A program made the position numbers and the translations under genes. This document shows positions 51,238-60,000 of a stretch of 60,000 nt of DNA, piece by piece; the stretch's first letter is position 1; each line of letters begins with the position of its first letter. The notes below the pieces were generated by a model. The model was given only the letters and a program-made list of their open reading frames with translations. It had not been told where the DNA came from and made no database searches. This stretch comes from Neocallimastix lanati (nom. inval.). Taxonomy: Eukaryota > Neocallimastigomycota > Neocallimastigomycetes > Neocallimastigales > Neocallimastigaceae. The DNA lies in assembly GCA_016946835.1 (NCBI GenBank), contig JACVTC010000092.1:171501-231500 (forward strand), written 5' to 3'.

Positions 51238-51717
51238 TTATATTACGTGATTTTTTACTATATAATTTTTTTTATTATCGACTAATTTTTTAACATCTTT
51301 ATTACCTAAACTATCTAATACATTATTATAATTGTTAATAATTTCTCTGGCTAATCGTATCTTACTTAGGCGGATTTCATCTTTCTTCTTCTTTTCTTCA
51401 GTTGTTCTTCTCATAATATCTTCAGCGGTGGCACAACAATTTCTCTTGCAGTATTGGGAACTGAATCTTATATTACCTTTATCAAATTCAATTGTTGGGC
51501 AATGCTTCTTCAACCATGGATTTCCCAAAATAACCGAAATTCCTTTTGGTAAACTGTAAATGTAAAATTGAATGGTTTCGGTGTGTTGACGCATGACCAT
51601 AGTTAATGGAATGGTTTCATAACGAATTGTTCCATTTCCATTAAATCCGATAACGTTTTTCTCATGGCGGATTCGTTGCATTGGGATCTGGTATTTATCG
51701 GCGGTAGCTCTATCCAT
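51238..51717 (-). pseudogene. Chromovirus protease, C-terminal half
   Basis: 160 codons starting MDRATADKYQIP, with the ILGNPWL motif that forms the second half of retropepsin-like folds in Ty3 elements, then a basic linker rich in Asn and Lys. The catalytic Asp motif is missing here; it sits in the frame ending at 52395, on the other side of a 680-bp insertion. The end of this frame carries the heptamer AAAAAAT (51265-51271) before the TAA at 51238. Confidence 0.85.
51265..51271 (-). promoter_or_regulatory. Candidate -1 slippery site, pro to pol
   Basis: A AAA AAT in the protease frame and in slippery phase, 24 nt before that frame's stop codon. The -1 frame is open from here into the pol ATG at 51229. 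AAAAAAT is weaker than AAAAAAC in known systems, and no clear stem follows. Confidence 0.5.
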
Positions 51718-51721
51718 AATA

Positions 51722-52391
51722 TTAAGATCTGAACTAAAAGAAAATACTAAAATAGATTACAATAACAAGATACAATAAATTTTATTTTATTAAAAAATTT
51801 TTATTAAAATATATTTTTATTAATATTTAATAGTTATTTGTTAAATAACAATTACATCGAGAAAAAATGTGAAAAGTATCTTCTATTTATACTTTTCCTA
51901 AATACATTGATAATATATTATTTTATTTAAATTACATATATTTTAATATAAAACTATCCTAATGAATTTTATTAAATAATAAATTTATAAACTATAGCTA
52001 AATTTAGAAAAATATAATTATTAATTAAACTAAATACTAAATAATTAAAATTAAGTACATTTATTATCTATTTATTATTTTAATATTATAAATAAAGTCT
52101 TTATTTATTTTCGATTTAAAAACAATGTTAAAGGAGTCATGATTAAATTTTGAAACTTAATTTTCACAAAATAAATTATTAATTTATTTTGTTTTAAACT
52201 TTAATTAATTCATTTAAATTATTTTACAACAATAATTTTCTCAGAATTAAATTTTATAAAAATTATTACATTAAAAATTTATCTTGTGGCTTAAAGAATA
52301 TAATTCAAAAATTTAGTTCATATGATTTATTTACTTTGCTTATTATTTTATAAATCAATTTACATTTTTGAATTACACAAGAAAAATTTTT
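51722..52391. mobile_element. Probable solo LTR inserted in the protease
   Basis: About 670 bp of AT-rich non-coding DNA splits the protease exactly between the catalytic half (DTGCKDVIIPIT) and MDRATADK. Parts resemble the 3820/47171 LTR family in order (TTTATACTTTTC block, ATTTTAATATAAAACTATC block). Clean TG...CA ends and a target duplication could not be found, and no GT-AG pair fits, so an intron is less likely. Confidence 0.5.
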
Positions 52392-52394
52392 AAT

Positions 52395-52736
52395 TTAAAA
52401 TGTGATTGGGATAATCACATCTTTACAACCAGTATCTAGAATTGCGGACATAATAAAACCATTTTTGTACTTAAAAACAACATTGTAAGTGTGGGCTAAA
52501 CTTTTCTCGCTCAATTTAATCTGTAAGACCTTTTCTCTTCTTCTAATTTTGTCCTGTTGCTTGGGACAGTTTTCCTTTAAGTGGCTTGTGCTCTTACATA
52601 TAAAACACTTCTTCGGTTTGTTTGACCTCTGTGGTGAAGAATCCCTGTAATTTTGGCAACTTCGATAATTATTTTGGTAACGACTTGATCCTAAATCCCT
52701 ACGAAAAGGTCTAATTCTTCTTTGATCTATATCCAT
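52395..52736 (-). pseudogene. Chromovirus nucleocapsid and protease start
   Basis: 113 codons: an Arg-rich segment, the CCHC knuckle CFICKSTSHLKENC, and the protease start with catalytic AILDTGCKDV. Knuckle and protease share one frame, so gag and pro are fused in this family. The frame is open for about 16 codons upstream of ATG 52736 until a TAG; the capsid part is missing, so the element is 5'-truncated. The downstream end is cut by the insertion at 52391. Confidence 0.8.
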
Positions 52737-53382
52737 TGGGTTATTTCCGTTAACACGACGATCTCTACTTATAATCAGCTCCTACTCCCCCGTATTGATT
52801 CTTATTCTACAGTCCGTTAGCTCTTACTGCAATAATACACTAGTATTAAGGGTAAGAGATTCCTACTATAAGTATCAATCAGTCAAGAGAATAGAAGCAG
52901 TTCCTCCAACTAAAAAAAATACTTCTTTTCTTTAATTGTTTTCCTTAATTTAAATTTTATTGTTTTCTAATTTTATTTTTTATTATGTATTTATTTTTTT
53001 TTTTTTTAAAAATATTTTATACAATAATATCCTAGAAAATAAAAAAAATAAAAGGTTAAGTAGTATAATGGTATTTATAAATTTTTATTATTTGAATATT
53101 TAAAGAAGAATAAAAAGTTAAATTATAAATATTTATTATTAATAATTCTCAAAAGTGTATTTTAATATTAATAATTAATAATTAATATTTATTATTAATA
53201 TTAATATTAAATTTTTGAAAAAATTTTTTGAAATGTAATTTACATTCGTTATGAAGTTTACTGTAATTTTGAAATAAATCGTTATGATAAGTGTCTTATT
53301 GATTAATAATGTTGATAATATATAATTTTTTCGTGTTGAATTATTAATTTATTGAGTAATGATATAAATTGAAAATTGAATT
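52737..53382. other. Junction region between chromovirus copies
   Basis: 52737-52920 is of mixed composition and may be residual gag sequence; I could not read a capsid. The remainder is A/T-rich without features. Confidence 0.45.
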
Positions 53383-54820
53383 TAATGCTTTCGAATACTT
53401 TTATTAAATTTAATTAATAAATCTTGATAACGTGGGTCATTTTCTATAACTGTAGCAGGTACCCAATGCCAAGCTAGGATGTTTATACCTAACTTTATAT
53501 TCATATTTTTTCTTTATAATTAGTCCTAAAATCAACAATTTCAACAATTTCAGCTGTAGTTTCTTTATATTTTTCCCTATTTTTAAATAATTCTGGAGTA
53601 GATATATAAGATATATATGGTTCTAACTCAGAAACATGGAAAATTGGATGATGTTTTGGGAAAGGTGATTTCGAAATGTCAATTTTATAATTACCATTAG
53701 GTAAAACTTCTAAAACTTTATAAGGACCATACTTGCGTGGAGCAAGTTTCTGACTTTCAGTAGTAGCGAATGCTGGAGTGGCATAAATCCAAACTTTTTG
53801 ATTTTCTTTAAATTCTGGAGAAATTAATCTTTTCTTGTCCGCTTGTCGTTTATATAAATCCTGTGTACGAAGTAGTACTTCTTTGATTAAAGGAAAATTA
53901 TCGCTTACATTTTGAATATATTTAAATTTAGAATTAGTACCATTAAATAAGAAAACATCATCGATTGATGGATAAAAACCATAGTTAATAAAGAATGGAG
54001 ATTGTTTGGTAGATTCATTAATTGTATTATTATAAACAAATTCTGCAAGATGTAGCCATTCAATCCAGTCATCATGGAAAAAAGCTCTTGAATAACATCT
54101 TAAATATTGTACAATGAATGAATTACAACATTCTACTTGTCCAACGGTTTCATGATGATCAGTAGTAGCAATTTTTGATTGTATTCCCAGTTTTTCCATA
54201 AGTTCAAGCCATAATTCACTAGTAAATTGTGAACCTCTGTCAGTGTATATATCATCAGGTAGTCCATGTAGTCTAAATATATTTTTTATAAAAGCTCTAG
54301 CTGTTTCTTCCGCATTTGGTAGTTCTTTAAAAGGTATCAAATGGATCATTTTTGAAAAACGATCTACAACAACCATAATCACTATTTCTTAGATTCAGGA
54401 AGTCCGCATAAAAAATCAATTTCGATTGATTTCCAAGGACGATCAGGAACTTCTAAAGGTCTTAATAAATCATATCTTTTATGTCTGTTAACTTTATTTC
54501 TTGCACATTGTTCACAAGAATTAACAAATTTTGTTATATCTTCATGCATCTTCGGCCACCAAAAATTACGAGAAATTAACTCTTCTGTTCTTCGAATACA
54601 TAAATGTCCAGCAGTGGGTTTATATTGATATCTATCTAATATTTCTAAACGTAAGGAAAGTGGAACATAAATCGGATTATTATATAAAATCATATTATTT
54701 TGAATTTTGAATTTATTCATTTTTCTAAATGGACGATAATAATATCCTTGATTAGCATTATTCTGACTGAAATATAAGTAAATATCCTTAGCGGTTTCAT
54801 CTTCTTTAGTTTCTTGGATA
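53383..54820 (-). pseudogene. Second chromovirus pol fragment (integrase, chromodomain)
   Basis: Begins at the - strand edge of a low-complexity tract (54820). It reads the integrase zinc domain (AGHLCIRRTEELISRN...CEQCA), the core (IDFLCGLPESKK, then after a frameshift at about 54380 VIMVVVDRFSKM, YTDRGSQFTSELW, HETVGQVECCNSF), the GPYKVLEVLPNGNY motif and a chromodomain (AEIVEIVDFRTNYKEK, then KVRYKHP, then AWHWVPATVIENDP). Two further frameshifts near 53510 and 53465 lie within the chromodomain. It ends TAA at 53383. RT and RNase H are missing. The sequence is clearly different from the 48-51 kb pol. Confidence 0.88.
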
Positions 54821-54821
54821 A

Positions 54822-54995
54822 TTTTTTTTTTTATTTTTATTTTTATTTTTATTTTTATCGTTATTTTAACTTTTATTTTTATTTTAATTTTTATTTATTT
54901 ATTTTTTTTTTATTTTTTTTATTTTTTTATTTTTATTTTATTTTATTTTATTTTATTTTTTTTTTATTATTTTTATTTTTATTCAATCTATTTTC
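54822..54995. repeat. T-rich (ATTTTT)n low-complexity tract
   Basis: TTTTTA-type units on the + strand mark the truncated 5' edge of the chromovirus fragment. The Phe/Tyr-rich + frame (54814-55077) is its translation. Confidence 0.9.
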
Positions 54996-55005
54996 AATTT
55001 ATCTT

Positions 55006-55075
55006 AACGTGTCAACGCCCGGATTCTCCACCATTTTTGGTATGTGCTTGTACCTTGGGCTTATTGACACTTGTT
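55006..55075. promoter_or_regulatory. Hairpin with GTGTCAA/TTGACAC arms
   Basis: Arms GTGTCAA (55009-55015) and TTGACAC (55064-55070), with inner GCCC/GGGC pairs, enclose CACCATTTTTGGTATG (55029-55044). The 16-mer recurs exactly at 55616-55631. Nature unknown; LTR edge or primer-site remnants are possible. Confidence 0.5.
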
Positions 55076-55402
55076 AAAATAAATTATTCTAGATTGAATA
55101 AACACTTAAATTTTATAACTTTTATTTATTCTTATTATTAAGATATTTTATTTATTCTTTTTTTTTTTTTTACAAGAATCATCTTTTTTTTTTTATTTTT
55201 TTTTTATATATAAATACAATAAAATATTTTATTTATTATAATTTTAAAATTCTATATTTCGATATTATAGGATATTAAATTATTAGTTATCTCTTTTATA
55301 ACTCTATAATTTTTAATCCTAACTCCGTTCTTGAAATATATTATTTATCTCCGAATTATAATCTCCTCTACATCATCTCATTATTATTATTATTATTATT
55401 AT

Positions 55403-55439
<37 letters not shown>

Positions 55440-55497
55440 ATCAATTTTAATATATACATCCTAAACAAATTTAATTAATTTTTTAATTAATAAACAA

Positions 55498-55533
<36 letters not shown>

Positions 55534-56412
55534 ATTTATTAATAATCTAATTTATTAAATTATTTTATAATATTATATTCTTCACTCTGAATTTTATATT
55601 TTTATGGGTGCATCGCACCATTTTTGGTATGGTTCATATAGTTTTAGGAATATAATAATAATTAACACAAATAATAAAATTACAAAAAAAAAAATAATTT
55701 GTTTTAAAATCAATATTTATTTATTTAAATTTATAAAAGAAAAATAATAATATAATTATTTATTTAATAAAAAGAAAGTTATTGATTATATTTTATTTCA
55801 CTAAAAATTACATGTATTTATATTTTTTTATCAAATTAAAATTTGTAAAGCCTAACTATTTCTTAATAAACTAATTACTAATTATTTTAATAAATAAAAC
55901 ATTTAAATTGAAATTGAATTATTATTTTAGTTAATAATATTATTGTTATAAATATTAGTTATATATTATTGAATTATTAATTATTTAATAATAGTTTAAT
56001 ATTAATATATATAATATAAAAATAAAGAGATTATACAGAATATTTTAATTGTGGTTTAGTTAAATTTAGTAATTAAAAATAAATTTAAATTGATAACGAA
56101 AATTTTAATAACTAATTAAATAGATTTGATTATTTTCAATATAACATATTACAAAAGAAATATAATATTAATATATTAAGTGGGTAAGGACAATATTCTT
56201 GGCTAAAGATTTTTAATACATTATAATGGAATCGGATCGATAATTCAAAAAGGAATTATAAGTTAATTGGTGATTTATTAACTTAAGATTTCAATTTAGT
56301 AATATTTGAAGAATATTGGAAAGTTCCAATTATATAGAATAGAATAATCTATAAGGTTAGAATAATTTATATTATTCTAGCACAATTAGTATTATTTGTT
56401 CATTCTGTATTA
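55076..56412 (-). other. Poly(T)-rich DNA and probable LTR of the 56-60 kb element
   Basis: The right end (about 56412, - strand TAATACAG...) abuts the purine tract AGCGGGGGCATCT and so should be the LTR start of the - strand Ty3 element, with TA where TG is expected. Left part: two poly(T) tracts (about 55407-55436 and 55503-55529) and TTA repeats. The far LTR end is not visible. Confidence 0.45.
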
Positions 56413-56425
56413 AGATGCCCCCGCT
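56413..56425 (-). other. Purine tract of the 56-60 kb Ty3 element
   Basis: - strand AGCGGGGGCATCT directly after the integrase end. The homologous CGTCGGGGCATCT precedes the LTR of the 24.7-kb fragment. Confidence 0.65.
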
Positions 56426-56435
56426 AAGACTCAAG

Positions 56436-59213
56436 CTAGGTAGAAGCTGAGTTAAACTTGACAATATTTTTCAAATGGACATTACGATTCATTTGTATAT
56501 TAGTAGCAGGGTCGGCTAAAGTGACTGTGTTGAATTGTTTCTTTACCACTTTCATAGGTCCAACAAAGTAAGGTTCTAATTTAGTTCGATTAAAGTTTCT
56601 TACTAGTACTAAATCACCTGGTTTTATTCTTTTAGCTTGATTCATACTGGTCTTTTCTTCTCTCCTAGTAGCCCAATACTTCGAAGCATTTTTGATATTA
56701 GATGCGGCCTCCATTACCCATTGGTAGTGTGATACAAATTTTTCCAGTAGAATTTCGTCAGAAGACTTATTTATACCCTTAGTTGGTCTGGCAGCAATGT
56801 CAAAAGGTTGTTGGTCCTCCCTTCCATAAACTAATTCAAAACTTGAATGGTTGGTGATTGAGTTTTTAGTAGTTCTTAAAGCCCAAAGTGCAGATGGTAA
56901 AATTTCATCCCATTCTTTGTGTTGTTGTCCTAGTAATCGTAATAATTTTCCAATTTCTTTATTACGATTCTCAACTAAACCATTGCTTTCAGGATGATAT
57001 GGAGTGATAAATTTAACATATACATCATATAAATCAAGGAAGATTTTTGTCATATCTGATGTAAATTGTGTTCCATTATCAGTAGTGATAATTTGAGGTA
57101 CACCGTGTCGAGCAAATACATTAATTAAAAATTTTATCACATCCTGAGAAGTAACATTTTCAGTGGGCTCTGCCTCAACCCATTTAGTAAAATAATCAAC
57201 CACAACGATTATATATTGATTATTATTTCTGGTTTTATTTAGAGGTCCTATAATGTCCAATCCTAAGTGTGTAAATGGTCCTTCCACTTCAGTTGGTTTA
57301 TCTTCCGTTGGTTCAGGGTATGGTTGAGATTTATTTAATTGACATTTTTCACATTTACCTATAATTCGCTTAATGTCATTAACCATATTGTTCCAATAGT
57401 AGCTCTTTTTCAAACGTTGGTATGTCTTGTAATAGCCTTCGTGTCCTATACTGTGTGCTTGAAAAATTAATTGAAGCTTTTCTTTTGTATCTGTAACTAA
57501 TTTTCTATAATTATTGCCATCAACAAAGTAGTCCACACCACCAATTGTCGTAAATTTTTCTTCAATAAATTCCTTAATGGTTCTTGAAAGCAGGTTTTCA
57601 TCTTGTTCCTTGATAATTTGTGTTGTTAAGACAACTTTTTCTTTTTCATTTTTCATTCTTGATAAAGCATCTGCGACAACATTATTCTTCCCAGCTTCAT
57701 ATCGTAAATCAATTCATAACATACTGACAGTCAAACACCATCTAGTATGACGAGAATTTTGTGGTTCCTTACTTTTAAGTAATCCGATTAAGGGTCTATG
57801 ATCTGTATATACTATAGTTTGCTTAGGATTTCCCATAATATAAGATTTTAATTTATTAATACAGTAAATTAGAGCAGCACCTTCTAGATCCGTAATTCCA
57901 TAATTCTTTTCCGATTTAGATAAACTTCTACTAATATAATGAACCGGATGTTCCTTTCCAGTTTCATCATCCTTTTGTAAAAGCACACCGCCTATACCAT
58001 CATAGGAAGCATCTGTTCTTATAATAAATTCTCTATCAAATCTAGGAAATCTTAATATTGGGGCATTGATTAATCTTTCCTTAAGAATTTTAAAACTTTC
58101 TTCTTGTTCCTTTTTCCATTCAAACTTAACACCTTTTCTTAATAGAGTGCATAGAGGTGCAGTAACTTTTGCAAAGTCCTTAATGAAATTTCTATAATAT
58201 CCAATGGCTCCTAAAAATGATCGAAGTTCATGAATGTTAGAGGGAGCCTTCCATTCTTTAATAGCTTTAACTTTGTTTTCCAATGGACTTAAACCTTCTG
58301 AGGATACTTTATGTCCCAGTACTTCTACTTCAGTTTGCATGAAAGAACATTTTTCAATATTGATTTTTAACTTATGTTCCTTGAATATTTCTAAGACTTG
58401 TTTAAGATGTTCTAGGTGTTCTTCTTCAGTTCTTGAGTAGATTAAAATATCATCGATAAAGTTATAGACGCATTTTCCTATTAAGGGAAATAGTATACGG
58501 TTCATTTCTCTTTGGAATGTAGCTGGAGCACCTGTTAAACCGAAGGGCATTACCTTGAATTGGTAGTTTCCGAACTTAGTTGTAAAGGTAGTGATTTCAA
58601 CACTATCATCATCCATTAATATTTGATGATAACCGGAATAAAGATCTAATGTTGAGAAGATTTTTGCTCCATCTAAGCTATCAAAAATTTCCTCAATATT
58701 TGGTAAAGAATAAGAATCCTTCTTAGTTGCTTCATTTACTTTCCTATAGTCAATACACAGGCGCCATTTACCGTTCTTTTTAGGCACAAGTACTACTGGT
58801 GATGACCATTCTGAACATGAAGGTTCAATTAATCGTTTATATATGAGTTTGATTAATTCTTCTTTTAAGATATCTGTTTTTAATTTACTAAGTCGATAAA
58901 ATTTTTGTTTAATAGGTTTAACTCCTTCCTTAAGAATAATTTTGTGTGGTGATAAATCTGAAGGTGTTAATTCTTCAGAAGAAGTTGCAATTATATCAAT
59001 ATATTCTTCAAGTAATTTAGTAATAGCTTCTCTATAATTTGAATTAATTGTACTTTGAAAAACTCTGTCATATATATATTTTATGGGTGGTAATCCTTCA
59101 ATCGTTTTCAATTGTTGCTTAGCTTCTTGGTGATTCAATGCTTTGATTACACATAATAATTTTTCTTCGTCATCATATTCATTATTAATAGGTGCAATTT
59201 CTTCAATTAAACC
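56436..59213 (-). pseudogene. pol: Ty3-type Pol, one in-frame TGA
   Basis: Nearly intact Pol related to that of the full-length element at 10.2-12.8 kb. RT and RNase H at 59213-57714: FYRLSKLKTDILKEE, CIDYRKVNEATKKD, MPFGLTGAPATFQ; the catalytic YIDD position reads NFIDD, Phe replacing Tyr. RNase H has FIIRTDAS and YTDHRPL. A TGA at 57714-57716 interrupts the frame just before the conserved AGKNNVVADALSR. The same frame continues as integrase to 56436: HSIGHEG...CEKCQ, LDIIGPLNK, TTDNGTQFTSDM, ESNGLVENRNKEIG, and VGPMKVVKKQFNTVTL. No chromodomain. The frame is also continuous with the protease except for a TAA at 59214-59216. Confidence 0.9.
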
Positions 59214-60000
59214 TTAATCATTAAATCGACAAAGACTATATCTAATTGGATGTATAAATAACTGATTATCAATTTGAGTTTTGAGGTTGATTAATATATC
59301 ATAGAATGGATCTTCCTTGTCTATAATTCTACACGTAACAAGTAGTTCTAGTTCATTAATTTTTACGGGAACTTTGATTAACACATCTTCTGAGTAATCA
59401 TCATTCATCGTTTCTAAACGTATTCGTCCTGCACTAACTCCTATAGGTTCATACTGATAAGGTAATTTATCTAAAAATTGCTTTGTGATAATACTTAAGT
59501 TGCTACATGAATCTATTAAAGCCTTACCACGAACTCCATCTACTATTACATCAACCATAGCAATATCATCTTCTTGTGGTTCATGATGTTTACTTTTATA
59601 TGTATGATCTATATTGTTCGTTATTATTGTAGTAGCACACATATTATCCACTGCACCTGAAATTTTAGTATTATTCTTTTCTAATTTAAGTCCTTGTGAT
59701 ACTTGAGACCGTATCTTTGGAGCAACGTCCAATAATTGTCCAAATGTAATATTGCAATTACTGGAGTTTAAATCTTTGATCACGTCATAACTATCACAAT
59801 CAGTTTGCATTTGTATTCTTCTTGGAATTCTAGTTGGCATAATTTCAGTTGACTTTTCTGATGATTTTTCTTGAATTAATTTATTTAAAGTTTGTTTAGA
59901 ATTATTTCCTTCCTTAGAAGTTTCTTCATTAATAATATTAACATTACTATTTTTATTATTTTCCACAGAAGTACTTCTAGTACTAGCTCTTTCCTTATCT
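59214..60000 (-). CDS. pro: Ty3-type Gag-Pro C-terminal part, runs off the window
   Basis: The frame is open from the window edge to TAA at 59214-59216. The N-terminal 90 or so codons are a Ser/Asn/Lys linker. The protease has its catalytic motif as Asp-Ser-Cys (ALIDSCSNLSIIT, about 59530-59490) and the DILIN block where the Ty3 element at 9.8 kb has DILIG. It ends LCRFND, followed by TAA and then the pol linker in the same frame. Gag lies beyond 60000. The start cannot be seen. Confidence 0.85.
   Translation of the reverse strand, partial: DKERASTRSTSVENNKNSNVNIINEETSKEGNNSKQTLNKLIQEKSSEKSTEIMPTRIPRRIQMQTDCDSYDVIKDLNSSNCNITFGQLLDVAPKIRSQVSQGLKLEKNNTKISGAVDNMCATTIITNNIDHTYKSKHHEPQEDDIAMVDVIVDGVRGKALIDSCSNLSIITKQFLDKLPYQYEPIGVSAGRIRLETMNDDYSEDVLIKVPVKINELELLVTCRIIDKEDPFYDILINLKTQIDNQLFIHPIRYSLCRFND

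Noticed and set aside
54814-55077. Phe/Tyr-rich 87-codon frame
   Set aside because: Translation of the ATTTTT low-complexity tract.

Overview
The window is a very AT-rich, intron-rich eukaryotic nuclear segment. Four ordinary host genes sit in an array of LTR retrotransposons and their wreckage. Very low GC outside coding exons, short AT-rich introns with GTAAGT/GTATAT-like donors, long homopolymers and Ty3- and copia-type elements are what anaerobic gut fungi (Neocallimastigomycota) look like. That assignment is an inference from style; no rRNA or lineage marker is present.

Layout. 1-5836: AT-rich DNA with a strongly folded repeat module (about 1470-2100) and a perfect solo LTR (3820-4874) with a 5-bp target duplication. 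5837-13796: a complete, apparently young Ty3-type element whose gag, pro and pol lie in three frames. Each frame change has a canonical -1 slippery heptamer (TTTAAAC followed by a GC hairpin; AAAAAAC), and its two LTRs differ mainly in minisatellite length. 13797-18587: an LTR fragment, a second copy of the folded module, and a long leader plus broken gag of another element. 18587-22307: a decayed copia element (- strand). 24678-25335: remnant of a Ty3 integrase (- strand). 25336-27899: a second, RT-dead copia remnant (+ strand). 28433-28732: a GC-richer insert of unknown type ending in AATAAA and poly(A).

29540-43913 is the host-gene island, for which I could build full exon models: USP5-type ubiquitin hydrolase (17 exons, + strand), AFG2/SPATA5-type AAA ATPase (15 exons, - strand, convergent with USP5), LAMTOR2/p14 Ragulator subunit (4 exons, + strand, divergent from AFG2) and ARPC2/p34 of the Arp2/3 complex (5 exons, - strand, convergent with LAMTOR2). 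All reading phases close and all expected lengths fit (761, 834, 150 and 293 aa). The four have unrelated housekeeping roles: polyubiquitin recycling, ribosome biogenesis, TORC1 anchoring and actin branching. I see no operon-like logic beyond shared intergenic space.

46168-60000 is again retroelement territory, all on the - strand: a GC-rich gag/integrase chimera cut by an LTR at 47171; a chromodomain-bearing Ty3 element (chromovirus) with its 3' LTR, PPT, pol, and a protease split by a probable solo LTR; a second chromovirus pol fragment with frameshifts; and a nearly intact Ty3 pro-pol running off the right edge.

The most interesting signals are the two-frameshift Ty3 element, the paired hairpin modules with compensatory stem changes, and an independent AAAAAAT slippery site at the pro/pol boundary of the chromovirus.
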